Assembly: GCA_030594675.1 (NCBI GenBank)
Contig: JAUVES010000003.1
Span: 1-24,612 of the forward strand
Direction of reading: 5' to 3'
DNA length: 24,612 bases
Origin: Candidatus Nanohaloarchaea archaeon
GTDB taxonomy: Archaea > EX4484-52 > GLR71
Position numbers and translations under genes: made by a program. Positions 13,060-21,054 of this stretch are shown here, piece by piece (positions within the stretch are counted from its first letter, which is position 1; each line of letters opens with the position of its first letter). Below the pieces are notes generated by a model. That model was not told the DNA's origin. It did not search any database and saw only the letters and a program-made list of their open reading frames with translations.

Positions 13060-13335
13060 TCAGAGTGCAATACCAGCTTTCATCTTGTCTGCAAACTTTG
13101 CATCAGTAACTGCTTTTATAACATCTGCATCAGTTGCTTTTGCCTTTATCTTCACGACATCAGACGTCAGCTCAAGATGTAATATATTACATTTTCGTCT
13201 CTTTATGCCTGTCAGTTTTTTAGGTCCTGTAACCTCAACAAAGCCATCACCAAGAACATCTGTAATAACACAAAACTTAGCCGCATCTTTTCCTGCAGTC
13301 TTAACGCAGACTCTGCCTCTAGAAATCGCTGACAT
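13060..13335 (-). CDS. rpl14e: Ribosomal protein eL14
   Basis: 91 aa from the ATG at 13335. The apparent upstream GTG at 13344 belongs to the Shine-Dalgarno GGTGAT four bases before this ATG. The sequence SAISRGRVCVKTAGKDAAKFCVITDVL is the KOW-type start of eL14, and GPKKLTGIKRRKCNILHLE is also typical. Large-subunit protein absent from bacteria. It lies between eL34 and Cbf5. Many archaea have a cytidylate kinase gene between eL34 and eL14; here the two are directly adjacent. Confidence 0.95.
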   Translation of the reverse strand: MSAISRGRVCVKTAGKDAAKFCVITDVLGDGFVEVTGPKKLTGIKRRKCNILHLELTSDVVKIKAKATDADVIKAVTDAKFADKMKAGIAL

Positions 13336-13345
13336 AATTATCACC

Positions 13346-13609
13346 TTAGCTCCTTATTTTATTTACAATAGTTCCTCTTGCGCACTTACTGCACATAACA
13401 CCACCATAAGGCCTCTCCGGCCTTTTCTGCGTCTTGGAAAGCTTAGCTATCTTTTCAGCTCTGCCAGTAGGCACACCGGGAAGAACAGCACCGCATAAAG
13501 AGCAGTGCGCTTTGGAAACGCCCTTGCGCCTGTAATGGATAACATTATCTCCACCTGGAAGTTTCACACGTAATCTCTTAAATGATCTTGACCTAAATCT
13601 TGGTTCCAT
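13346..13609 (-). CDS. rpl34e: Ribosomal protein eL34
   Basis: 87 aa. It starts MEPRFRSRSFKRLRVKLPGG and has the conserved HYRRKGVSKAHC, then a zinc site C36-x2-C39 with C73-x2-C76 (MCSKCARGTI). Large-subunit protein of archaea and eukaryotes. A GGTGTTTATTT signal precedes the ATG, and a TATA-like box lies about 50 nt upstream, so an internal promoter is possible. Confidence 0.95.
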   Translation of the reverse strand: MEPRFRSRSFKRLRVKLPGGDNVIHYRRKGVSKAHCSLCGAVLPGVPTGRAEKIAKLSKTQKRPERPYGGVMCSKCARGTIVNKIRS

Positions 13610-13653
13610 AAATAAACACCTGTATATGTATAAACATCTCTTTTAACACAAAA

Positions 13654-13663
13654 CTTTTTAAAC
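13654..13663 (-). promoter_or_regulatory. Possible internal TATA box before eL34
   Basis: The minus strand reads GTTTAAAAAG in the 61-nt gap after the DUF106 gene. Initiation near 13632 would give a leader of about 22 nt with a GGTG ribosome-binding site. Confidence 0.4.
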
Positions 13664-13670
13664 TAAACTA

Positions 13671-14369
13671 TCATTGAACTCTTAACAGTTTTCTAAGTAT
13701 TATAGTGGCAGGTATAGATACAATTATATAAAAGCCCAGCCACCCGACAAACTGGCCGACAAAAGGAACTGAAACAGGAAGTTTCACCTTCATAGTCTTA
13801 AAAACAATAGAGGGTGGATCATCCTCATTTTTAGCTTCCTTATAATCAATAATCCATTCTCTACCTAAAATTACAACCTTATCACCTATCTTATAACTCT
13901 TGCCTGAGGTGGAATCAATCACAACTGGCAGGCCATCAGTAGTCTCACCCACATCAAAAGCAGTCTCAAAATCACTATATGTGAACACGACAGACGAATC
14001 ATTGATAGGAGACACTACATCTCCATATGCAAATTTCATCCATGGAAACACCATAAATATAAGAAGCATTGAGACAACCATTGGCTTAAGCACCATTGTA
14101 AGCTGTTGATGATTAATTTTCATGCTCTTTTCCCACAGTTTAGAAAGCTCCTTATCATTATTTTTGCCTTTGGCTTTCTTTATTTCAGCCTGTATCTTCT
14201 TCATCTCAGCCTTGACATGCTTAAGCTTATCCTGGTTGACCATCAGCTTATTTGCAATGACAAATACAAGAGCCAGAATCACTGAAAGGATAGCAACCGC
14301 ATACATAGGGTCAAGACCAAGCAAAGGAAAAAATACAAGATTTCCGATTGAAACAATAATACCTGTCAC
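13671..14369 (-). CDS. EMC3/TMCO1-family (DUF106) membrane protein, Oxa1/Get1-like insertase
   Basis: 232 aa. The chosen start is the GTG at 14369, because GTGAT lies four bases before it; the ORF can be read from 14378. An N-terminal membrane helix (about 12-38) is followed by a charged coiled coil (KHVKAEMKKIQAEIKKAKG), a helix around LTMVLKPMVVSMLLIFMVFPWMKF, a soluble insert of about 85 residues and a C-terminal helix. This matches archaeal DUF106 proteins of the Oxa1 superfamily, which help insert membrane proteins. The insert between helices 2 and 3 (about residues 115-200) looks long. It sits directly behind secY (gap 5 nt), where adk is found in many archaea. Confidence 0.85.
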   Translation of the reverse strand: MTGIIVSIGNLVFFPLLGLDPMYAVAILSVILALVFVIANKLMVNQDKLKHVKAEMKKIQAEIKKAKGKNNDKELSKLWEKSMKINHQQLTMVLKPMVVSMLLIFMVFPWMKFAYGDVVSPINDSSVVFTYSDFETAFDVGETTDGLPVVIDSTSGKSYKIGDKVVILGREWIIDYKEAKNEDDPPSIVFKTMKVKLPVSVPFVGQFVGWLGFYIIVSIPATIILRKLLRVQ

Positions 14370-14374
14370 AATAA

Positions 14375-15736
14375 TCACAATTTACCCATAAATTTCCTTA
14401 ATGCAGGATTCATATCTTCCATATGCTGTGTAGATATCTGCTCATACAGCTGATATATAATCATAACTGCAAGGAGTATACCAGTACCACCAGCAAGAGC
14501 ACCTGTAAGGTCTGCAAATGCAGCAAGAAGGCCGACAAATGCACCGCCAAGCACTGCAAGTGCAGGGATATACCTATCAAGTATTCGTTCAACAACCCTT
14601 ATATCTCTTCTAAAGCCTGGTATCTGCATACCACTGCCCTGTATCTGCTTGGCCACAGCACGTGAATCCATATTCGCACTATGCATCCAGAATATTGAGA
14701 ACAGCACACTTGCACACATAAAGAATCCAGTATAAAGCACAACTCTTATGACATCATCAAAGACAATATTCATCGTAATAACATTCCATATAAAATTAGA
14801 TGGCGGACTAAGATAATAAGCAAAACCTGACAGAGGTGAGCCATCAGGGCTGAAAGTGCCAAGAATCGGAAAGCCTCTTGAAGCCAAAAGCTGACCCCAC
14901 ACCTTAAAGTTAATAAGGAGCGCGGCAGCAAGTATAACAGGAATCACAGATGTATATATAAATTTCAAAGGCCATTTTCTTCCAAACCCCCTTATAGACC
15001 CGAAAGCCAGAGGTATCTCAACCCTCATCGCCTGCGCATAGACGACAAGCCCAAAAATGAAAAGTGTTGTAGCAATAGGTAAAAGAGACATAAAATCAGG
15101 TGCACCGGAAAGCACAGAAGTGCCGAAATGAGGTATAATACCTGAAGGAGTACCAGTAGTGCCTAAAGGATTGAACAGCCTCAAAAATATCTGTTTGCTG
15201 ACACCTGCAGCAATGAAAAGAGAAACACCAGAGCCAAAACCCCACTTGCTTATAACTTCATCTAAAAATACGATAATAATACCACCAAGAGCTATCTGGA
15301 ATATGACAAGCGTAACAGTCAAAGGAAGAAAGTTCATAGGCTGTATCGCGCCCATCAAAGTATACGCAGCAGCCTCAACAAAACACAGCACAAAAGTAAG
15401 TATCTTCTGCGTCCCCTGAAACATCACCTTGCCATGATGAGTAGAAAGATCCCAATTAATTATGCCTGACCCCGTAAGAAGCTGTAAAAAAATACTTGAA
15501 GTAACAATAGGACCGATACCAAGCGTAATAATAGAGCCGAAACTTGCACCCATAATATCTTCAAGTGCTTGAAACTGCGCAATAGCTACTGAAGACACAC
15601 CCCATACTGCAATTTCAGACAGGATATAATAGAAAAGAAGACCTGCAAGAGTCCATTTTACTTTATCCTTAAATGTAAGCCTCTTAACTGGTCTTGCAAC
15701 ACCAGGTAATTTTTGTATCAGCGTCTCATAATCCAT
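14375..15736 (-). CDS. secY: Preprotein translocase subunit SecY
   Basis: 453 aa with about ten hydrophobic helices. It starts MDYETLIQKLPGVARPVKRLTFKDKVKWT and contains the SecY landmarks LQLLTGSGII, IALGGIIIVFLDEVISKWGFGSG, the cytoplasmic-loop region VEIPLAFGSIRGFGRKWPLKFIYTSVIPVIL and GFRRDIRVVERILDRYIP. Role: channel of the Sec translocon for secretion and membrane insertion. A GGTGTAACTG signal precedes the ATG. The 99-nt gap upstream holds two TATA-like boxes, so secY may have its own promoter. Confidence 0.98.
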   Translation of the reverse strand: MDYETLIQKLPGVARPVKRLTFKDKVKWTLAGLLFYYILSEIAVWGVSSVAIAQFQALEDIMGASFGSIITLGIGPIVTSSIFLQLLTGSGIINWDLSTHHGKVMFQGTQKILTFVLCFVEAAAYTLMGAIQPMNFLPLTVTLVIFQIALGGIIIVFLDEVISKWGFGSGVSLFIAAGVSKQIFLRLFNPLGTTGTPSGIIPHFGTSVLSGAPDFMSLLPIATTLFIFGLVVYAQAMRVEIPLAFGSIRGFGRKWPLKFIYTSVIPVILAAALLINFKVWGQLLASRGFPILGTFSPDGSPLSGFAYYLSPPSNFIWNVITMNIVFDDVIRVVLYTGFFMCASVLFSIFWMHSANMDSRAVAKQIQGSGMQIPGFRRDIRVVERILDRYIPALAVLGGAFVGLLAAFADLTGALAGGTGILLAVMIIYQLYEQISTQHMEDMNPALRKFMGKL

Positions 15737-15800
15737 CAGTTACACCGTTAAGGACAGCTATCGCAAAATCAAAAGCGACCTAATAATATATGGAAAAAAA

Positions 15801-15828
15801 CATATATAAAAACATACGATATAAAAGC
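15801..15828 (-). promoter_or_regulatory. Putative TATA boxes upstream of secY
   Basis: Minus strand CTTTTATATCG (15818-15828) and TTTTTATATATG (15801-15812) lie just after the uL15 stop. Either would give a secY leader of roughly 40-65 nt. Confidence 0.4.
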
Positions 15829-15835
15829 ACAGCAG

Positions 15836-16285
15836 CTACTCTGCAACGATTACTTTTCCACCTGCTTTTTCTATCTTTTGCACTGCAATGCTTGAAAATA
15901 TCTTCGCAGTGACATTAATTTTCATATCTACACTGCCAGCGCCAAGAACTTTTGTAATCCCCAGCTTGCCAACATCAAGATCAACAACACTACCTGATTT
16001 CTTTGCAGCGCCATCTTTAACATATTTATCAATATTGCACATGATAACACTAAGATTAACAGCTACATCTTTAGTGATAACCTTACTAGGCCTCGTAAAA
16101 CCAGACTTACCTATCGTTCTTTTGATAAGATGAAGTGAAGTCATCTTCTGCTGTCCCTTCTTACCAGAACCAGCCATACCTCTACCACCACGGCTTCCTG
16201 CACCCCTATGCTTTTTAGGAGAGCCCCAGCCATAAGTACGAGAGCCTCTAAGTTTCCTCACTTTTTTTGTCTTGTTAACAACCAT
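15836..16285 (-). CDS. rpl15: Ribosomal protein uL15
   Basis: 149 aa from the ATG at 16285, with GTGAT four bases upstream; the apparent MIKM start is the ribosome-binding site read as codons. The Gly-rich N-terminus KLRGSRTYGWGSPKKHRGAGSRGGRG and the C-terminal half ending GGKVIVAE are typical of archaeal uL15. Large-subunit assembly protein. Position between uL30 and secY is conserved. Confidence 0.97.
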   Translation of the reverse strand: MVVNKTKKVRKLRGSRTYGWGSPKKHRGAGSRGGRGMAGSGKKGQQKMTSLHLIKRTIGKSGFTRPSKVITKDVAVNLSVIMCNIDKYVKDGAAKKSGSVVDLDVGKLGITKVLGAGSVDMKINVTAKIFSSIAVQKIEKAGGKVIVAE

Positions 16286-16298
16286 CTTTATCACAAAA

Positions 16299-16739
16299 TC
16301 ATATCATCTTAGCAAGAAGATCATTTATCTTATCACCACGATATCCAAGAACACCTTTCTGCACAAAAGACCTTTTTATGCCTCCACGCTCATGTCCTTT
16401 AATCGGTGGATGAAGCATAAACACAGTCTTGATTCCAGAATCCTTAGCTTTTCCATCCTTAAATTTCTTTAAAGCTGAAGAAACATCTTTAGGATCAATA
16501 AACTTGCTGGAACTGACCTTGCCTCTCTTTGCAATTAATGTCTTAAGAGATTCATCAGATATCTCTCCCCATGTAATGTAATCCTTAGCTTTCTTGAGCA
16601 TACCTGTCATATGCACATTTTCAGGAATAATAACACAATGATTCGGTTTTGTAAGCTTAAGAGATGTAAGAGTATACACTATCTCTTTTCTTATACCTAC
16701 AGTCCCACGAACCCTTATTACAGCATACAATTTTGACAT
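16299..16739 (-). CDS. rpl30: Ribosomal protein uL30
   Basis: 146 aa, the long archaeal form. Start uncertain between the ATG at 16739 (giving MSKLYAVIRVRGTVG; GGAGG ten bases upstream) and the ATG at 16748, which overlaps the uS5 stop as ATGA. The first is preferred because it gives the family N-terminus and better spacing. LHPPIKGHERGGIKRSF and the C-terminal RGDKINDLLAKM are typical of archaeal uL30. Confidence 0.96.
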   Translation of the reverse strand: MSKLYAVIRVRGTVGIRKEIVYTLTSLKLTKPNHCVIIPENVHMTGMLKKAKDYITWGEISDESLKTLIAKRGKVSSSKFIDPKDVSSALKKFKDGKAKDSGIKTVFMLHPPIKGHERGGIKRSFVQKGVLGYRGDKINDLLAKMI

Positions 16740-16744
16740 GATAA

Positions 16745-17524
16745 TCATTCCTCCTTAACATCCTTCTTGACAGGACCAATAGTACCTTCAATAAGGCCTG
16801 TAGTCTTCATAACATCCTTGGAAACTCTCATCTTATTAAGATTTTTCAGTGACCCAAATATTGCCTTTATGAAATTAAGTCTTGTTTTTGTCTGGCCACT
16901 GCTATTCCCCCATGCATCTTTTACTCCTGCAAGAGAAAGCAGCACTTTTGCCTCCTTGGCAACACAAAGACCAATCCCTTTAGGTGCAGGCATAAGCCTT
17001 ACATGCACAGAACCGCACTTGGATTCTGTCTTGAAAGGTATAGAATGATGCAGGCCGCACTGGCATTCCCATGAACCGCAACCTCTTCGAATAGGTATAA
17101 CATTAAGTTTTGCCTTCTTTACAGCATTTGCAATTGTTGATGTAACATCCTTGCTTGTAGCATAGCCAATACCAATGATGCCATTACCATTACCTACTGC
17201 AACAAGTGCATGTATAGCTCGTCTTCTTCCAGACTTATGCATCCTGTTAGTAAATCTTATAGGAGTCCTTCTGATGCTTCCTCCTTTACCTGGATTGCCT
17301 CCAATCTGTATTATCTTCTCTTCAATACCAGGGACAAGATAATCAACAATTTCAGATTCTCTTATCACATAGCCTTTCTCAAAAATTTCATCAATAGTCT
17401 TTATCTCGCCATTCATGACTTTTCTGCCAAGCTCGGTACGTGGAACCCATGAGGCTAATACATCTTTCTCCTCTGTATTATCTCTTCTTGGCCTGTCTCT
17501 TGAATTACTTCTTGAATCTCTCAT
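16745..17524 (-). CDS. rps5: Ribosomal protein uS5
   Basis: 259 aa from the ATG at 17524, with GTGAT four bases upstream. Archaeal uS5 features: WVPRTELGRKVMNGEI, the double-stranded RNA-binding-like domain with GRRAIHALVAVGNGNGIIG, and RRGCGSWECQCG. An Arg/Asp-rich extension of about 25 residues opens the protein. Role: decoding fidelity and mRNA entry in the small subunit. Confidence 0.97.
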   Translation of the reverse strand: MRDSRSNSRDRPRRDNTEEKDVLASWVPRTELGRKVMNGEIKTIDEIFEKGYVIRESEIVDYLVPGIEEKIIQIGGNPGKGGSIRRTPIRFTNRMHKSGRRRAIHALVAVGNGNGIIGIGYATSKDVTSTIANAVKKAKLNVIPIRRGCGSWECQCGLHHSIPFKTESKCGSVHVRLMPAPKGIGLCVAKEAKVLLSLAGVKDAWGNSSGQTKTRLNFIKAIFGSLKNLNKMRVSKDVMKTTGLIEGTIGPVKKDVKEE

Positions 17525-17538
17525 AACTATCACATAAA

Positions 17539-18144
17539 TTACTTTTTGACATCCGCCTTCTTTTTAACAGCAGGTTTATCCGCCTTCTTTTTAACAGGCT
17601 TTGCCTTCTTTTTAGCAGCAGCCTTCTTGATCTCAAGCTTTCCGGAAACTATCTTTTCCTTGAAATCATCAAAATCCTTACTGACTGTCTTTTTCCTGTA
17701 AGCATCAACATGAGCACCTGATATCCTATCATCAGAAGGTATATTAGTATCTGAATGAGGTATATCAAGGCCTCCATCAACTGCACCCTTAAGCACAGCA
17801 AATATCTTTGCCCCCTTTGTAGGTGTCAGAATGCCAATATCAAGTATTGCATTGGTAACCTTTTTTGATTTTGCAACCTTTGCAAGATGAAGTCCTGTAA
17901 GGTAGGCGCTTGGAATTCCCTTAAGAGAATTTTTCCAGCCAGCCTTTGCAAGAAAAGACGAGTCAACAGCAACAATTGTCTTATCCTGCCCGCAGTCAGA
18001 CTTGACAATCTGAGTAATGATCTTAGTATTGGTCCTGCGTACAACCAGCCTTGGCGTACCTGAAACCAGAAGATTCAATCTCTTCTTGAAGTTAGTCTTG
18101 CCTTCACGCCTTCTCCTGAATTGCGAAAGATGTTTGGAATTCAT
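17539..18144 (-). CDS. rpl18: Ribosomal protein uL18 with Lys/Ala-rich tail
   Basis: 201 aa from the ATG at 18144; GGTGAA lies four bases upstream, while the ATG at 18156 has no site. The core FRRRREGKTNFKKRLNLLVSG, TPRLVVRRTNTKI and LTGLHLAKVAKSK identifies archaeal uL18, which binds 5S rRNA. The last about 30 residues are a tail of KKKA/KPVKKK repeats not part of the usual fold, similar in style to the tails of uS3 and uL24 in this operon. Confidence 0.96.
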   Translation of the reverse strand: MNSKHLSQFRRRREGKTNFKKRLNLLVSGTPRLVVRRTNTKIITQIVKSDCGQDKTIVAVDSSFLAKAGWKNSLKGIPSAYLTGLHLAKVAKSKKVTNAILDIGILTPTKGAKIFAVLKGAVDGGLDIPHSDTNIPSDDRISGAHVDAYRKKTVSKDFDDFKEKIVSGKLEIKKAAAKKKAKPVKKKADKPAVKKKADVKK

Positions 18145-18168
18145 TAAATTCACCATTATTTTGAAATA

Positions 18169-18609
18169 TTATTCCTTAAGTTTCTTTATGTAAAGTTTAA
18201 GATGCGATTTGTTCCTGAAAAAACCACTTGAGGACAGCTTATACATTTTAGTGTAAACCTCAGGATCAATAAGTTTCTTCTCCTTCAGCCTTAAAAGCTC
18301 TGCTCTCAAAGCTCTTATCTTTTTCATCCATGCCTCTTTTTTTGGTAATCGTGTCTTTGCAGTACCTTTCCGTGAACCTGGTCCAGTCCTTAAAGATTTT
18401 TTCTTCTGCAGTGCAATCTTTCTTGCACGGACTCTGCTCTGGCCTACAAGAGGCCTGACCTTGATAATGCCTTTATCAACAAGACCTCGTATATCATGGC
18501 GTGTGATTGCAGCACTCAAATCTTCAGGATTTTCAGGAGTAAGCCATACCCTATCCTTCCCTACATTAAGTACTCTTGCAGCCAGTTCTTTCTGTTGCCT
18601 TGTATTCAT
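18169..18609 (-). CDS. rpl19e: Ribosomal protein eL19
   Basis: 146 aa. NTRQQKELAARVLNVGKDRVWL, GLVDKGIIKVRP and RKGTAKTRLPKKEAWMKKIRALR are characteristic of eL19. Large-subunit protein forming an inter-subunit bridge. GTGATCTTAT precedes the ATG. It lies between the small zinc-ribbon gene and uL18; in most archaea it directly follows eL32. Confidence 0.97.
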   Translation of the reverse strand: MNTRQQKELAARVLNVGKDRVWLTPENPEDLSAAITRHDIRGLVDKGIIKVRPLVGQSRVRARKIALQKKKSLRTGPGSRKGTAKTRLPKKEAWMKKIRALRAELLRLKEKKLIDPEVYTKMYKLSSSGFFRNKSHLKLYIKKLKE

Positions 18610-18620
18610 ATAAGATCACA

Positions 18621-18797
18621 TTAATTATTTGTCAGCTCAACATCAATGCCCTCAGATAATATAAGTTCATCAGTAAACTCAGTATTGCATAGTGGACATT
18701 CATAAAACCTGATATCATCTTCCTTACGCGTATTACCAAATGTCCCACATTTTGGGCATTTTTTGTGTCCTGCATGCAAAAATGTTATCAGCGTCAA
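18621..18797 (-). CDS. Small C2C2 zinc-ribbon protein inside the spc operon
   Basis: 58 aa from the TTG at 18797, chosen because GGTGAT precedes it at the same four-base spacing as in the neighbours; the frame opens at 18809. Two CxxC knuckles, C14-P-K-C17 and C34-P-L-C37, 16 residues apart, form a probable zinc ribbon; the C-terminal 21 residues are acidic. I do not recognise a family. It sits between eL32 and eL19, with gaps of 17 and 11 nt, so it is translated with ribosomal proteins; a role in ribosome assembly or translation is a guess from position. Confidence 0.75.
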   Translation of the reverse strand: MTLITFLHAGHKKCPKCGTFGNTRKEDDIRFYECPLCNTEFTDELILSEGIDVELTNN

Positions 18798-18814
18798 TAA
18801 AATCACCAATTATT

Positions 18815-19285
18815 TTACTCCAATTTCTTTTTTTCAACGGTCTTGTTCTCGGTCTTTTCCTTTTTCTTATCCTCTGCTTTCTTTTTATTTACAGCAGCTT
18901 TCATAGCCTTCAACACAGCAAGGCCGGGATTAAGCACTCTGATCTTAAGCTTTTCAGCATGCTTTATAATATCAATCCTTTTCTTAATACCAACTGCACT
19001 GCTTATCCTTGCAGCTTCCGTATCCTTATCAACTGAATCAATATCAGATACTTTGTAAATCATGACTTCTCTCTTGCCGGATGCGTGCAGGCCTTTAGTC
19101 TTTGATGGCGAGCTATAGCTTGGAGTCGGCATTTTACCTCTCCTGTACATCCGAAGCTTATTATGCCTTCCTTTCCTTGCTCTCCAGGAAGTGCCAAGCT
19201 TAAGATGCCTGCCTGCATCCTGTCGGATAAATGTAGGTTTCTTGCTCTTTATCAGCTTCCTCACTTCAAGCAGTTTCTCAACCAT
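18815..19285 (-). CDS. rpl32e: Ribosomal protein eL32
   Basis: 156 aa. The motif FIRQDAGRHLKLGTSWRARKGRHNKLR with PSYSSPSKTKGLHASGK identifies eL32. GGTGTTTAT precedes the ATG. The C-terminus carries a Lys/Glu-rich tail (about 20 residues, KKKAEDKKKEKTENK style). Large-subunit protein specific to archaea and eukaryotes. Confidence 0.97.
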   Translation of the reverse strand: MVEKLLEVRKLIKSKKPTFIRQDAGRHLKLGTSWRARKGRHNKLRMYRRGKMPTPSYSSPSKTKGLHASGKREVMIYKVSDIDSVDKDTEAARISSAVGIKKRIDIIKHAEKLKIRVLNPGLAVLKAMKAAVNKKKAEDKKKEKTENKTVEKKKLE

Positions 19286-19301
19286 ATAAACACCATAATA
19301 T

Positions 19302-19829
19302 TTATTCTTTGCTCACAAAAAAGATTCCGTCCTGGAAAACTCTCCTGTCTTTGCCCTTGACCTTGCATGCCCTCTCAATATTGGCAGCAGTCTGGCCAAC
19401 ATGTTCCTTATCCATGCCAGTAACAGTAACATCTTCTTTTCCTACTTTAACCCCAGTATCACCGACAATCTTAGCTTTCAGAATGCCTTTGGCACCAAGG
19501 AAATTCTTGATTTCAACAACACCATTATTTACTGAAGCTGTCATCGGGAAATGAGTATATACAATTTTCATATTGTACACAAAACCGCTGGTAACACCTT
19601 TTGCCATATTATTTATATGCGATATCCAGGAACCTACAACAGCTTTATTCATTTTTCTTTTTGACTCAGTACTGGCTGTAACACAGTCAGAACCGATAGA
19701 TAGCTTAACATGCGGATGAACAAAAACTCTATCAACACTGCCTTTTTCTCCGGAAATAGAAACCATGCCATCAGCACCAGCTTCAACTTTCACTCCTTCT
19801 GCAATATCATATTTCTGTTCATATACCAT
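19302..19829 (-). CDS. rpl6: Ribosomal protein uL6
   Basis: 175 aa, normal for archaea. Two repeated alpha-beta domains: ISGEKGSVDRVFVHPHVKL in the first, and NNGVVEIKNFLGAKG with NIERACKVKGKDRRVFQDGIF in the second. Binds 23S rRNA near the factor-binding site. GGTG lies upstream of the ATG. It follows uS8 by 14 nt. Confidence 0.97.
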   Translation of the reverse strand: MVYEQKYDIAEGVKVEAGADGMVSISGEKGSVDRVFVHPHVKLSIGSDCVTASTESKRKMNKAVVGSWISHINNMAKGVTSGFVYNMKIVYTHFPMTASVNNGVVEIKNFLGAKGILKAKIVGDTGVKVGKEDVTVTGMDKEHVGQTAANIERACKVKGKDRRVFQDGIFFVSKE

Positions 19830-19843
19830 AAATTAAACACCAA

Positions 19844-20230
19844 TCAATAAACATAAGCGATAAGAGTCCCACCAATTCTGCCTTTCACATCTTTATGTAC
19901 CTTTATGCCTTCAGATGTGGAGATTATCATAACACCGACATTGCTTGCTGGAAGATACCTTTTCTCAAACTTCATATACTCATCTTTCTTGATAGCATGT
20001 CGTGGCATTATAGGTTTGCAGTCATTGATCATGCCATTAAGCTCAATCTCAATCCTGTCGCCTTTGCAGTCCTTAACAACTTTATAGCCTGCAATATATC
20101 CATTTTCTTTGAATATCTTTACAATGCTCTGCAACATAGACGGTGCATGGTTAAGTGTGCATCCATCCTTACCTATACTTTCAGCATTCCTAAGTACAGT
20201 CATAGCATCTGCAATCATATTATGCATCAT
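19844..20230 (-). CDS. rps8: Ribosomal protein uS8
   Basis: 128 aa from the ATG at 20230, giving MMHNMIADAMTVLRNAESIGK, which aligns with the usual uS8 start. The frame can be read from a GTG at 20242, but that GTG is part of the GGTGAT ribosome-binding site. The C-terminal VGVMIISTSEGIKVHKDV and RIGGTLIAYVY is the family signature region. Small-subunit assembly protein, 20 nt after uS14. Confidence 0.95.
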   Translation of the reverse strand: MMHNMIADAMTVLRNAESIGKDGCTLNHAPSMLQSIVKIFKENGYIAGYKVVKDCKGDRIEIELNGMINDCKPIMPRHAIKKDEYMKFEKRYLPASNVGVMIISTSEGIKVHKDVKGRIGGTLIAYVY

Positions 20231-20250
20231 ATCATTAATCACCGGTAAAT

Positions 20251-20484
20251 TTAATCATATTTTTTGAAACCAAGATTTTTTGCAATCTCACGAAAGCACT
20301 GGTGGCAGTAAAAAAGATGATACATCTTAATAATGCCTTTTCCCCTCTTTCCGCATCTTCTGCATCTCATAAGAGACAGGCCAGACTTCCTGTCCTTTGG
20401 CTTATTATGCTTTAAAAACTTAACTGCCTTAGTCTTGTTGGACTTCTGTTCCAGTTGCTTCAAAAGTTTTTTGTAATCTCCCAT
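20251..20484 (-). CDS. rps14: Ribosomal protein uS14, zinc-binding, with N-terminal extension
   Basis: 77 aa. The zinc core is C41-x2-C44 with C60-x2-C63, followed by FREIAKNLGFKKYD, the standard archaeal ending. Archaeal uS14 is often about 50-55 aa, so about 25 extra Lys-rich residues are present at the N-terminus. GTGATAATTT directly before the ATG at 20484 supports that start. Small-subunit head protein. Confidence 0.95.
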   Translation of the reverse strand: MGDYKKLLKQLEQKSNKTKAVKFLKHNKPKDRKSGLSLMRCRRCGKRGKGIIKMYHLFYCHQCFREIAKNLGFKKYD

Positions 20485-20513
20485 AAATTATCACATAAAT
20501 ATTTATTCTGTCA

Positions 20514-21020
20514 TCAGACAATGTTTGCTTCAAACTCCTTCTTCATAAACTCTATAGCTTCATCTTTTAATATCCTATGGTTATGAGGGACTTTTGTCTT
20601 CCTGACTTTCCTTCTTTTTATGCAAAAGCCAGCTCTTTCAAGAGTGATGCTCATATTAAAGCCCATAATACCAATTGAAGGGTCATATTTAATGCCTGGT
20701 ATCTCCAGATACTCACTGAATCCAAAATTGAAATTACCTTCATCATCAAAACATGATTTTTTAAGCATATTGCCTTTGGCACGAAGCAGTCTCTTAAGAA
20801 GCTCCAATGCTTTATCCCCCCTCATAGTGACTTTGACGCCAATAGCTCTTCCTCTGCCTACCTTGAATGTCTTTGCCCTGCTCGTAGCAAGAGTTTTCAC
20901 CGGCTTGCACCCGGTAAGACGCTCAGCAAGCATCATAGCACTGTCAAGACGGTCTACATTCTTGCCAAGACCTATATTCAATACAACCTTTGATATTTTG
21001 ATAATCCTCATTTGATTCAT
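20514..21020 (-). CDS. rpl5: Ribosomal protein uL5
   Basis: 168 aa from the ATG at 21020 with GTGAT four bases upstream; ATG codons at 21023 and 21011 are alternatives. ISKVVLNIGLGKN, LTGCKPVKTLATSRAKTFKVGRG and PGIKYDPSIGIMGFNM are uL5 hallmarks. Binds 5S rRNA and contacts P-site tRNA. Confidence 0.96.
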   Translation of the reverse strand: MNQMRIIKISKVVLNIGLGKNVDRLDSAMMLAERLTGCKPVKTLATSRAKTFKVGRGRAIGVKVTMRGDKALELLKRLLRAKGNMLKKSCFDDEGNFNFGFSEYLEIPGIKYDPSIGIMGFNMSITLERAGFCIKRRKVRKTKVPHNHRILKDEAIEFMKKEFEANIV

Positions 21021-21054
21021 CATAATCACAAAACTTTAACAATCCATTCCTAAA

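Noticed and set aside
13085..13498. Plus-strand ORFs overlapping the ribosomal protein genes, such as this 137-codon one
   Set aside because: They lie antisense to clear ribosomal genes, have Ser/Leu/Phe-rich composition typical of reversed Lys/Glu codons, and no start signals.
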